Assembly: GCA_028343845.1 (NCBI GenBank)
Contig: JAOLZO010000008.1
Coordinates: forward strand, 22,650-86,649
Direction of reading: 5' to 3'
Length of the DNA stretch: 64,000 bases
Source of the DNA: Verrucomicrobiota bacterium
GTDB taxonomy: Bacteria > Verrucomicrobiota > Verrucomicrobiia > Opitutales > Seribacteraceae
In this document: piece after piece, positions 54,130 to 62,746 of the stretch
Position numbering within the stretch: position 1 is the stretch's first letter
Layout of the letters: each line of letters opens with the position of its first letter
Translations under genes and position numbers: made by a program
Notes under the pieces: generated by a model
What the model saw: only the letters and a program-made list of their open reading frames with translations
What the model was told of the DNA's origin: nothing
Database searches by the model: none

Positions 54130-56997
54130 ATGGCATTCAATCCCCTGACTTTCATAACCCTCTCCTTTCTCGTACCCTTTTGTTTGACGGCGAATGAGGA
54201 AAGGTTTCCCTTCCCTGGTGAAAAACCTCGGGGGCTGAACTTACACGCCTTGGTTGGAGCCGACTTGCAGGTAAACCCGGAGACGAGGATCAAAAGCGGC
54301 GTATTGCTGATCCGAGACGGAATGATCGAGAAGGCAGAGAAGGGAAAAAAGGTTCCCCCGGGCTACCGGAAGTGGGATATGTCCGGAAAAACGATCTATG
54401 CCGGGTTTATCGACCCCTACCTTCTTACCGGTGCGAATTCAGGGAAACTACTCGACCTCAAACATGACCAACAACACCTCCGCGCGACCGCCGGGCTGTC
54501 CTTTATCGGAACCCCTTCCACCCGGGCGGACCCGGGAGAAAAGGGACCGGGCTTCGAAGTCTCGGGGGTTCATCCCGAGAAGAAGGGCATCAATGATTTT
54601 CAACCCGATGAGGAAAAATGGAAAAGCCTTCGCAAGCACGGTTTCACTATCGCCCACCTCGCTCCTTCCGAAGGGATCATACGGGGAACCGGGCCATGCG
54701 TCCTGCTCGGGCAAGGGAATCCGAACCAGTTGACGCTCAAGGAGGAGGTGGCTCAGGTCATGGCCTTCGATCCGGTCGGAAAGAACCAGTCGCCGCCGGT
54801 TTACCCGAATTCTCTCATGGGTGCCCTTGCCGTAATCAGGCAGGCTTTTCTTGATGTGATTCACGATCGGGAAAAAAACCTTTACCTGAAGAAAAAACCT
54901 TCCCCCTCTCTCCACCTTCCACACCCCGGAATCCGGAGCTTGCAGAAAGTCCTGAATAAAAAAGAGCCCTTCCCTGTATGGATCGAGCCCGGAAGTTGCC
55001 TCATGGAAAACCGCGCCTTGATCCTAGCCAAGGAATTCGGTTTTCATCCGGTCATCATAGCTACCGGAGATGAGTGGAGAAGACCGGACCTCGCCCTTTC
55101 CAAGGATCATGCCTACGTATCTCCCCTCCTTTTCCCCGCTCTTTCCAAATTGCCCGCAGACGAGGATTGGGAGCAAATTTCGCTCGACCAGCTCCGGGCA
55201 TGGGATCATGCGCCTGGTAATCCCTCTCTCATATCCAAGAATTCCAAATCCCTGTCGTTGACAACAAGCGGCATCGGGTTAGGTGAATTTCACGCTAACC
55301 TGCTCAAGGCAGTCGATCGTGGTCTGCCCGAGGGAAAAGCCTTGGCTGCCCTTACCATCAATCCAGCCCGAATTTGCGGGATCGAACAGTTCACGGGAAC
55401 GCTCGAAAAAGGGAAGATGGCGAACTTGGTGGTGGTGGAAGGCGATACCTATTTTGACAAGAAAGCGCAGATCAGCTCGACTTGGATCAGAGGCCTTCCA
55501 TTCGAATATCCGATAAAAGATGCGGAAGCCGATGAAGAAGCAGAGGAGGCAAACGCCACCGAGGAGAAGGAACCTGAAAAGAGAACGGCTAGGTTTCCTC
55601 ATGACGACCGCAAGGTGATCGAGACTCCGAGCTCAACGCTCTTCACCGGATTCAAGCTCTGGACCTGCACCGCCAAGGGTATCTTGAGCGGACATGATCT
55701 ATTGGTCAAAGATGGAAAGATCTCCGCCATCGGCCCGAACCTGCAAGCCAAGGCTCCCAAGGGTTGCAAGATCGTCCAGAGCAAAGGCATGCACCTGACC
55801 CCCGGAATCATCGACTGCCACAGTCATTCCATGATCCTGGGCAGGGTGAACGAGTCCACTCTGCCCTCCACTGCCATGGTCCGCATCGCAGACGTGGTCA
55901 ATTCGGAAAGCATCAACATCGAGCGACAATTGGCCGGAGGAGTAACTGCCTGCAACTTGCTTCATGGTTCGGCCAATCCAATTGGCGGGCAAAATGCCGT
56001 CATCAAGCTCAGGCTCGGTCAGCAGCCGGATGAAATGCTGCTCAAAGCGGCCCCCAGCGGGATCAAGTTCGCCCTTGGGGAAAACGTCAAGCAGGCCAAC
56101 TGGGGAGACAAGTACACCTCGCGCTTCCCGCAAAGCAGGATGGGGGTGAAGACCTTTTTTTCCAACCGTTTCACGGCGGCCCGCCAATACGGGATCCAAC
56201 TCAAACAAGCAAAGCAAGGAACCGGACCACCTGTACGCAGGAACCTCGAACTGGAGGCGATCCTGGAGATCATACGCGGCGAGAGACTCATTCATTGCCA
56301 TTCCTACCGGCAGGACGAGATCTTGGTATTCTTGAGAACCATGGAAAGCTTCGGAGTCCGGGTCGCCAGCCTCCAGCACGTTTTGGAAGGGTACAAGATT
56401 GCGGACGAGATCGCTCGGCATGGAGCGGGCGCCTCCACCTTTTCAGACTGGTGGGCCTACAAGTTCGAAGTCTACGACGCGATCCCCTATGCGGGCGCTC
56501 TCATGCATGAGCGCGGATGCGTGGTCAGTTTCAATTCCGATTCATCCGATCATGCCCGGCGCATGAACCTGGAAGCCGCCAAGGCGGTCAAATATGGCGC
56601 CCTTTCCGAAGCGGAGGCCCTTAAATTCGTAACCCTCAACCCGGCCAAACAACTTGGCATCGACAAGCAGGTAGGCTCCCTTGAGGTGGGTAAAGATGCA
56701 GACCTCGCGGTCTGGTCTACCAATCCCCTCGATTACCGGACGGTATGCAAGCAGACTTGGATTGACGGCCACTTGTATCACGAACTCAAAAGGACCCGGG
56801 AACGGGAGAAGGACAGAGCGAAGGAAAGGACTGACTTGGTTGCCAAGGCCCGCAAATCGCTAGGGGAAGGAAAGGAGACGGGCGCATCCGAGGAAGCCAA
56901 GCAAAAGTTCTTCCGATCTTCTTTGGAAACCGCATGTGATCTGTTTCCTCACTCCTGCCGTTCTCAATGCAACCACCTCAAGGGAGGTCAGCGATGA
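54130..56997 (+). CDS. Secreted tandem amidohydrolase, N-terminal domain lacking metal ligands
   Basis: A roughly 955-residue exported protein with signal peptide (FITLSFLVPFCLTA). It holds two amidohydrolase-fold halves. The first (about residues 30-470) keeps the fold (DMSGKTIYAGFIDPYLL, LTINPARICGIEQFTGTLEKGKMANLVVV) but lacks the HxH ligands. The second (about 500-900) is intact: PGIIDCHSHS with His564 and His566, a HCHSY motif at His722, His750 and Asp804 in NSDSSDHARRM, as in imidazolonepropionase-like amidohydrolases. A GTG at 54124 is an alternative start. The 3' end overlaps the next gene (ATGA), with GGGAGG as its ribosome site. Confidence 0.88.
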   Translation: MAFNPLTFITLSFLVPFCLTANEERFPFPGEKPRGLNLHALVGADLQVNPETRIKSGVLLIRDGMIEKAEKGKKVPPGYRKWDMSGKTIYAGFIDPYLLTGANSGKLLDLKHDQQHLRATAGLSFIGTPSTRADPGEKGPGFEVSGVHPEKKGINDFQPDEEKWKSLRKHGFTIAHLAPSEGIIRGTGPCVLLGQGNPNQLTLKEEVAQVMAFDPVGKNQSPPVYPNSLMGALAVIRQAFLDVIHDREKNLYLKKKPSPSLHLPHPGIRSLQKVLNKKEPFPVWIEPGSCLMENRALILAKEFGFHPVIIATGDEWRRPDLALSKDHAYVSPLLFPALSKLPADEDWEQISLDQLRAWDHAPGNPSLISKNSKSLSLTTSGIGLGEFHANLLKAVDRGLPEGKALAALTINPARICGIEQFTGTLEKGKMANLVVVEGDTYFDKKAQISSTWIRGLPFEYPIKDAEADEEAEEANATEEKEPEKRTARFPHDDRKVIETPSSTLFTGFKLWTCTAKGILSGHDLLVKDGKISAIGPNLQAKAPKGCKIVQSKGMHLTPGIIDCHSHSMILGRVNESTLPSTAMVRIADVVNSESINIERQLAGGVTACNLLHGSANPIGGQNAVIKLRLGQQPDEMLLKAAPSGIKFALGENVKQANWGDKYTSRFPQSRMGVKTFFSNRFTAARQYGIQLKQAKQGTGPPVRRNLELEAILEIIRGERLIHCHSYRQDEILVFLRTMESFGVRVASLQHVLEGYKIADEIARHGAGASTFSDWWAYKFEVYDAIPYAGALMHERGCVVSFNSDSSDHARRMNLEAAKAVKYGALSEAEALKFVTLNPAKQLGIDKQVGSLEVGKDADLAVWSTNPLDYRTVCKQTWIDGHLYHELKRTREREKDRAKERTDLVAKARKSLGEGKETGASEEAKQKFFRSSLETACDLFPHSCRSQCNHLKGGQR

Positions 56998-58295
56998 ACA
57001 AGTCCGCTCTCCTTGTTCTTGTCTTTTCAACCCTCGGTGGAATCCTTTCCGGACAAACGGTTTACCGGGCGAAGAAAATTCAGGCTACCGCTACTCAAGT
57101 CTTTCAACCTGGAGAAATCCTCGTGGAGGATGGAAAGATCCGGGCCATAGGAAAATCAGTCAAGGTCCCCAAAGGGGCCAAGATCACCGAATGGAAGGAT
57201 ATGGAAATTTATCCTGGTCTGATTAGCCCGGGCTCGTCTCTGGGGTTAACCGAAATCAGCGCATTGCGTCCGACCCGGGACGAACGGGAGGTCGGAGACC
57301 ATACCACCGACGTGGAGGCTTGGGTAGCAGTCAACCCGGACTCCGAACTGATCCCTGTGGCCAGGGCAAACGGCATAACCCATGCCGTGGTTGCTCCCAT
57401 GGGAGGAATGATTTCAGGAGTCTCGGGATTGATCGCTTTGGATGGATGGGGTGTCGAGGAGATGACGATCAGCCAAAAGGTAGCCCTGCACGTTTGGTGG
57501 CCCAGTCACGGGTTTTCCCTTCCCCAACCCGGCGCTTCCGGTGGATCTCAACCGAAGTCAATCAAGGAACAGGCAAAGGATCGTGACCATCGGGTACGCC
57601 AGATAGACGAGTTCTTCAACCAAGCAGAGGCATACTGGCGGACCAAGAAGTCCAAAGCCGAGGGCTTCAGGAAAATCCCTGCCTGGGAAGCCATGCTTCC
57701 GGTCATTGAAGGGAAGATTCCCATCATTATCCATGCCGATGAAGTACGCCGAATCAGAGCGGCAATCGAGTGGGCCTCAAAAAGAAATTTTCGGGTTATC
57801 ATCTCGGGCGGGCGGGATGCATGGAAACTGACCGGTTTGTTGGCAGACAAAAAGGTTCCCGTGATCTACCACCACGTCTTCACCGCCCCGGCGCACAGCG
57901 ACTTGCCCCATGACTTGCAATTCCGGGCTCCTGGAATCCTGGCCCAGGCAGGGGTCCCTCTTTCCATCGGGTTGCGCCTCGGTGGTTGGTCAGCGGCCCA
58001 CCAGCGCAACCTGCCCTATCACGCGGCTCATGCGGTCGCCCATGGACTGCCCAGGTCAAAGGCCCTCGCATCCATCACCATCGAGCCAGCCAAGATCGCC
58101 GGTGTCTCGGATCGGCTTGGTAGCCTGGAAGTCGGCAAGGATGCGACTTTCATTGCCACGTCGGGAGATTTGCTTGATATCCGCACTTCCGTCAACCACA
58201 TGATCATCGCAGGAAAAAGAACCAGCCTCGACAGTCGGCATACTCGACTCTACGAGCGCTACCGCAACAGGCCAAAACCCAGAGAAAAGCCTTAA
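56994..58295 (+). CDS. Secreted amidohydrolase-like protein lacking metal ligands
   Basis: A 433-residue exported paralogue with a signal peptide (ALLVLVFSTLGGILSG). It has the amidohydrolase fold (EDGKIRAIGKSVKVP, YPGLISPGSSLGLTEI, GVPLSIGLRLGGWSAAHQRNLPY and LGSLEVGKDATFIAT), but the first HxH is replaced (GLISPGSS). It therefore cannot form the usual binuclear site and may be a non-catalytic partner of the upstream protein. A GGGAGG lies five bases before the ATG at 56994, and the upstream TGA overlaps this ATG. Its last bases overlap the convergent GIDE-LemA gene. Confidence 0.88.
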   Translation: MNKSALLVLVFSTLGGILSGQTVYRAKKIQATATQVFQPGEILVEDGKIRAIGKSVKVPKGAKITEWKDMEIYPGLISPGSSLGLTEISALRPTRDEREVGDHTTDVEAWVAVNPDSELIPVARANGITHAVVAPMGGMISGVSGLIALDGWGVEEMTISQKVALHVWWPSHGFSLPQPGASGGSQPKSIKEQAKDRDHRVRQIDEFFNQAEAYWRTKKSKAEGFRKIPAWEAMLPVIEGKIPIIIHADEVRRIRAAIEWASKRNFRVIISGGRDAWKLTGLLADKKVPVIYHHVFTAPAHSDLPHDLQFRAPGILAQAGVPLSIGLRLGGWSAAHQRNLPYHAAHAVAHGLPRSKALASITIEPAKIAGVSDRLGSLEVGKDATFIATSGDLLDIRTSVNHMIIAGKRTSLDSRHTRLYERYRNRPKPREKP

Positions 58296-60631
58296 CCCTC
58301 CTCTTCGTCTGAGGTTTCATCCTCGCTATCCGAATCAAAATTCAAGGAGGGAACCTCTCGAACTTCCAGCGCGAACTTGAGGTATTCGACGTCCTCGAAC
58401 CTGAATGCCATGGCTATGAAAACTTCCGGTATCCGCCTCTTCAAATCCCGGTAGCGTTCGATTCCGTCGTTGTATCCCGATCTCATCAAGGCAACCTCAT
58501 TTTCCATCCAGGCCAACCGGTTCATGAAATCCTCCATCATTTGATTGCCCTTCAGGTCAGGGTAGTCCTCCTGCAGGGCGATCAAGCGCCCCGCCAAGGC
58601 CTTCTCCTCTTTCATAGCGGCATCCACCTCGGCAGGAGTATAGGAGCCCTTGCCCACGAAAGCAGAACGGAGACGGGCAACGGCATCCATGACCGACTGC
58701 TCGTGAGACAGATAGGTCTTCACGACCTGTTCTAGGTTGGGGATCAAGTCGGCCCGCTTTTTGAGAGAAACCTCGATATTTGCCCAGGCCCGCTTGACCC
58801 GATTACGCAGGAAAACAAGATCGTTGAACATCAGAATGAACATACTCAAAGCCAAAAACAGGGGAGACACGAGAGCCGAAAAAAGGAAATCCGTTGCAGC
58901 AAAGGAACCATGCGAAGCAAAAAAGGTGATCCCGAGGAAAATCGTACCGATTTGAGCAAGGCCGATGCGCATCAAGCCCTTCCTGCTTTGCCGCAACATG
59001 ACCTCGGTTTCCGAATCGTCCGAAATCAAATAGGGAAAGCCATCGTCGTTACCATCCGACATGATCAAACGGTCTCCTTTTTGCGGATCCACCTCGGCTG
59101 ACCCAAGAACGTACAACTCGGCCCCCGGAGCAATATTCCATTCCGAATAAGTTCGCCGGCCCGATCTCGTTCTCTTCTTCAGCGTGACGGTTACCTCGGC
59201 ACCCTGAGGATCAATACCCGTAACGCCTTCGGAATCCCGGCAGTGAAAGGGAACGAATTCCTCGTCATTCTGGAGCACGACCGTATAAGCGTCCTTGCCC
59301 GACCCCCTCCGCTCAGTGACCACGTAATGATAATAGACGCATTCTTCTTTCGTGAGCGGACCCTTGAGAGTACGGTCATCAGAGGGCTCTGCCTTGCCCT
59401 TGATTTCGGCAGGTCCATAAGCGAGCCCGGCGGACTTTGAGGTAGGTATGTTTTCGACGTGCCGCTTGGTCTTGATCCTTCTAAAACCGGTAATGGCACC
59501 CCAAAAAAACATGCCTAGCGCAAGTACGTAAACCGAAGTGGAAACCCCCCATCCGATTGGTGTTTCACCTATGAAGGACTCCACCGAAGCAGGCTCGCCA
59601 TCAGCTCGAAGAGAAGGCCAGGGCTTGATGTCCCAAAGGGGAGCGAGCCATCTCTCCGGAAAACGGTTCCCAATTGCATTGGTTCGTTCGATCGAAGAAA
59701 TCAAATCTTCACGGATCCCCAAGGCCCGGTTTTGATCTCTTTCGTCAAGCGAATCAATCTCCAAGGGAAGATTCCTCCAATCAGGTTCGTAACCGAGCAA
59801 TTCCTCAATTTCGGATGATGATGCTTTTTCCAATCGCTCCAAGCGCTCATATCCATCCGTCAGATCGGTTCGCATCATGGCGAGCCCGAGATAGATCATC
59901 GCCAAACTTGTGGATGCCGAAACGATGGTCAGAAAGACCAAAACCCGGTGAACGCGGAAGACAAAACAAAGCAAAAGGCAGCCAAAACAAAGGAAAGCGA
60001 CGCTCAGAAGGCTTTTCATTACTCCGCTGGTGCCAAAGTCAGACCGGTTCTCCAATGCGTCATAATTGGAAAGGATGGGCGGATAGGAACCCGGCAAGTC
60101 GAACCGCAGGGAAAAACCCTCTTTTTTCTTGTTTGCCATGGCCATTGCAAACAGACGCTCGCCTTTATCGATTCTCCATTCGGAATACCTGTAGTCCCCT
60201 CTCTCTTCCCGGTAGTCAAGTTTGAGATCGGGCCTGACTCCGCGCATTTTCAGTTCGACGAGTATTCTTCCCGTTTCGTCGGCAAGAAAAAAGTTAGTGC
60301 CCGCAGAACCGGAATCAACCGTGCTCCAATATTTGTCACCGTCCTCATCTCTTTTCTCCTCCTCCTTTCGATAAAAATAATAATAGCACGACGTCTTCGT
60401 ATACCTCGCATGCACGACCTTCTCGGAGCTTCGGGCCCGCCCTTCCATGCTTACCTCACCCGGGACTACGTGATGGACGGACACTTTGGGGATTCGTTCC
60501 ATCTGCCTCATCTTGCGGAGGGAATCGAAACCGGATTGCTGGCAACGGATGCCAAAGATGAGCAATAGAGCAGCTGAAATACCCCAGATCAGATATTTGG
60601 TGCTATTCCAGAAATTGATCATCTTTAACAT
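58292..60631 (-). CDS. Membrane protein with two GIDE-like domains and a C-terminal LemA domain
   Basis: A 779-residue membrane protein. After one helix (residues 12-28) comes a GIDE-like (MULAN-type) periplasm-facing module (SSEKVVHARYTKTSCYYYFY..SEWRIDKGERL, about 65-190), two more helices, then a second one (GPLTKEECVYYHYVVTERR..YSEWNIAPGAELYVLG, about 410-520), further helices and a LemA domain (NDLVFLRNRVKRAWANIEVSLKKRADLIPNL, about 600-750). The tail is very acidic (DSDSEDETSDEEEG). No RING finger is present, so E3 activity is not suggested. Function is unknown; LemA and GIDE genes often occur together. ATG at 60622 is an alternative start. Confidence 0.82.
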   Translation of the reverse strand: MLKMINFWNSTKYLIWGISAALLLIFGIRCQQSGFDSLRKMRQMERIPKVSVHHVVPGEVSMEGRARSSEKVVHARYTKTSCYYYFYRKEEEKRDEDGDKYWSTVDSGSAGTNFFLADETGRILVELKMRGVRPDLKLDYREERGDYRYSEWRIDKGERLFAMAMANKKKEGFSLRFDLPGSYPPILSNYDALENRSDFGTSGVMKSLLSVAFLCFGCLLLCFVFRVHRVLVFLTIVSASTSLAMIYLGLAMMRTDLTDGYERLERLEKASSSEIEELLGYEPDWRNLPLEIDSLDERDQNRALGIREDLISSIERTNAIGNRFPERWLAPLWDIKPWPSLRADGEPASVESFIGETPIGWGVSTSVYVLALGMFFWGAITGFRRIKTKRHVENIPTSKSAGLAYGPAEIKGKAEPSDDRTLKGPLTKEECVYYHYVVTERRGSGKDAYTVVLQNDEEFVPFHCRDSEGVTGIDPQGAEVTVTLKKRTRSGRRTYSEWNIAPGAELYVLGSAEVDPQKGDRLIMSDGNDDGFPYLISDDSETEVMLRQSRKGLMRIGLAQIGTIFLGITFFASHGSFAATDFLFSALVSPLFLALSMFILMFNDLVFLRNRVKRAWANIEVSLKKRADLIPNLEQVVKTYLSHEQSVMDAVARLRSAFVGKGSYTPAEVDAAMKEEKALAGRLIALQEDYPDLKGNQMMEDFMNRLAWMENEVALMRSGYNDGIERYRDLKRRIPEVFIAMAFRFEDVEYLKFALEVREVPSLNFDSDSEDETSDEEEG

Positions 60632-60655
60632 TGGTAACGACAACCATTGTCCATG

Positions 60656-60696
60656 AAAATAAAAAAGGGCATGTGGTTTGCCCGAACCACATGCCC
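60656..60696 (-). terminator. Strong hairpin with T tract on the minus strand, upstream of GIDE-LemA
   Basis: A perfect 12-bp stem (60667-60678 with 60685-60696) and six-base loop is followed on the minus strand by TTTTTTATTTT (60666-60656). This is a textbook intrinsic terminator for transcripts coming from the sulfatase gene, 206 bases upstream. It ends only 25 bases before the GIDE-LemA start codon at 60631, leaving no space for a separate promoter, so it may act as an attenuator. Confidence 0.75.
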
Positions 60697-60901
60697 ACTT
60701 GGCAACTGCCTTTATGTAGAGCCAGATGACTTCTGACTTTAAAAGCAGATGCAAGCTTATAACCCTGAATCTTTATTTTGGGACATATTCTTCCGTTTTC
60801 CCACTGGATTGTGTAAATATTTCGCACCAAAAACAGGAATTGGAAGGCTAGCAAGGCATGTCATATCCAAAGAGCAAAGCTCCCCATGCCGAACCCACCC
60901 T

Positions 60902-62722
60902 TTACAATTTAGCCTTGCCGGAGAGATAGTCCATTCGCCGGGCGCTTTCTCCCGCTTTCACTTTGAGCGCCACTTTTGAAGAATCAAAAGCATAACCCCA
61001 AAAATCGCGCAAGTAGACCACGGCATTGAAAGCGAGCAGGACTTCCTGCGGAGAGGTCGATTGGTTCACCACTTTCAGGAGGGTGGGCATCGGATCGCTC
61101 GCCTTTAGGGCACCGAGAAATTCGGCGGCCCGTACCCGAACCATCAGGTTCTTGTCATCAAGTAACTTCTTGGCAACGGGAACGAGGGATTGGGCCTGCT
61201 TGCCATGCAGGGTTGCGCTGATGCAAGCCCAGTAACGCTTCCATGGGTTCTCGGAACGCATTGCAGTTGACAGTTTTCGTTCGGCTTTTGGGAAAGAAAT
61301 CAAGGAGAGATCGGCAATATCCACCAACTCGCCAATCTCCCGGGCATGTTTTTTGCCGAATGCGATCCCATCCTCCAAAGCATGAGCAACCATATGACTC
61401 TCGGGGTAGAAACTCAGGTCGTGTATCGCCTTGACCTTCGTGGTCATGCGTTCGCGCATATCCAGAAGAACTTCGCGATGAGCAGGGTGTTGCGAAAGGT
61501 CGTTTACCTCGTGAGGATCCTTCGAAAGATCGAAAAGTTGCTCTGCGGGGCGGGGTTCGAAAAATTGGCTTTGGGCGGAATTCAGTTTTCCTGCCTTGTG
61601 CAGTTCCCGCCATTCGGCAAAGGCGAGCATGCGGTAACGATAGTTGTTCTGCAAACCGTCCGGATAGAACCCTTGATAATTCCGGACGTATTCCCACTTT
61701 CCCCTCCGGATGGTTCTGACCAAATCGTACTTCTCGTCGAAGCGGTCGGCATAACCGAATGCCTCGTCCCTGGAGGCGAGTTCCTTGGCCGAAGTTCCTT
61801 TTCCCAAGAAGGCCGATCCGTCCATTTCTCCGGGAACGGATAGACCGGCAAGGTTCAAGACCGTGGGCCCGAAATCGATGAAGCTCACGAAGCCATCGGT
61901 TCGTGTTCCCCGCGCATGATCGGTCAGGTGTTTGAAGTTCTCGGGAATGCGGACGACCAGGGGCACGTGCAGACCGGATTCGTAAGCATATCCCTTTCCG
62001 CGCGGAAGCACCCCTCCATGATCACCAAAGTAGAAAACGAAAGTATCCTCAAGCAGTCCATCCGCCTTAAGTTTTTCCACGACCGACCCCATTTGGGCGT
62101 CCACCACGCTCATGCGGTCAAAATACCGGGCATGGGTATAGCGGAAGGTGGGGGTATCCGGATGGTACGGGTGAAGGCTCACTCGGGCGACGGGCGTTTT
62201 CGTCTTTTCGGATTGCATGAGCTTTGCCGGAAAATGCAGAGAACTCTCATGGCAGACGGCAAAAGACTGCATATAGAAAAAGGGGGCTTGCTTGTCCGGA
62301 CGCTTGCGCCAGGAAGCTTTGCGCGATGATTCGTTCCATGCCTCTCCCTTTGCGGTGGCGAAGTTATAATCCGTCTTGCTGTTATTAGCGCAATAATAAC
62401 CCGCTTTTCTGAGTAAAGCGGTCCAAGGCTTCACTCCCTTGGCCAAGGCGGATTTGCGGTGGTACTGGAAGCCTGCCCTGGGGGCCAGTATGCCTGTGGC
62501 CAATGTCGATCGGGCAACCGAGCAGACCGGTGCGTTTGAAAAGGCATGATTAAAGGTCAATCCCGCCTCGGCCATTTTCTCGATATTGGGCATGGAACCG
62601 AACTTGGCTCCGTAGTGCTTGAGGTAATGAATTGAATTATCCTCGGAAACGAGAAAAACCACGTTCGGACGCTTGGACCAAAGTGGGAAAACAACGAGGA
62701 GCAGAAGGATCGAAAATCTCAT
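60902..62722 (-). CDS. Secreted sulfatase with C-terminal HEAT-like repeats
   Basis: A 606-residue exported sulfatase with a short signal peptide (MRFSILLLLVVFPLWS). The formylglycine motif is C67-S-V-A-R (NAPVCSVARSTLATG), a variant of the CxPxR consensus that occurs in some marine family members. VFLVSEDNSIHY carries the first metal ligands (Glu-Asp rather than Asp-Asp). GDHGGVLPRGKGYAYESG carries the second. The C-terminal about 110 residues (KKLLDDKNLMVRVRAAEFLGAL) form HEAT-like repeats. Start: the ATG at 62722; a TTG at 62728 is less likely. The upstream PQQ propeller gene ends 25 bases away, so they may be co-transcribed. Confidence 0.92.
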   Translation of the reverse strand: MRFSILLLLVVFPLWSKRPNVVFLVSEDNSIHYLKHYGAKFGSMPNIEKMAEAGLTFNHAFSNAPVCSVARSTLATGILAPRAGFQYHRKSALAKGVKPWTALLRKAGYYCANNSKTDYNFATAKGEAWNESSRKASWRKRPDKQAPFFYMQSFAVCHESSLHFPAKLMQSEKTKTPVARVSLHPYHPDTPTFRYTHARYFDRMSVVDAQMGSVVEKLKADGLLEDTFVFYFGDHGGVLPRGKGYAYESGLHVPLVVRIPENFKHLTDHARGTRTDGFVSFIDFGPTVLNLAGLSVPGEMDGSAFLGKGTSAKELASRDEAFGYADRFDEKYDLVRTIRRGKWEYVRNYQGFYPDGLQNNYRYRMLAFAEWRELHKAGKLNSAQSQFFEPRPAEQLFDLSKDPHEVNDLSQHPAHREVLLDMRERMTTKVKAIHDLSFYPESHMVAHALEDGIAFGKKHAREIGELVDIADLSLISFPKAERKLSTAMRSENPWKRYWACISATLHGKQAQSLVPVAKKLLDDKNLMVRVRAAEFLGALKASDPMPTLLKVVNQSTSPQEVLLAFNAVVYLRDFWGYAFDSSKVALKVKAGESARRMDYLSGKAKL

Positions 62723-62746
62723 GTTCAAGAATTGGGACGAAGTATG

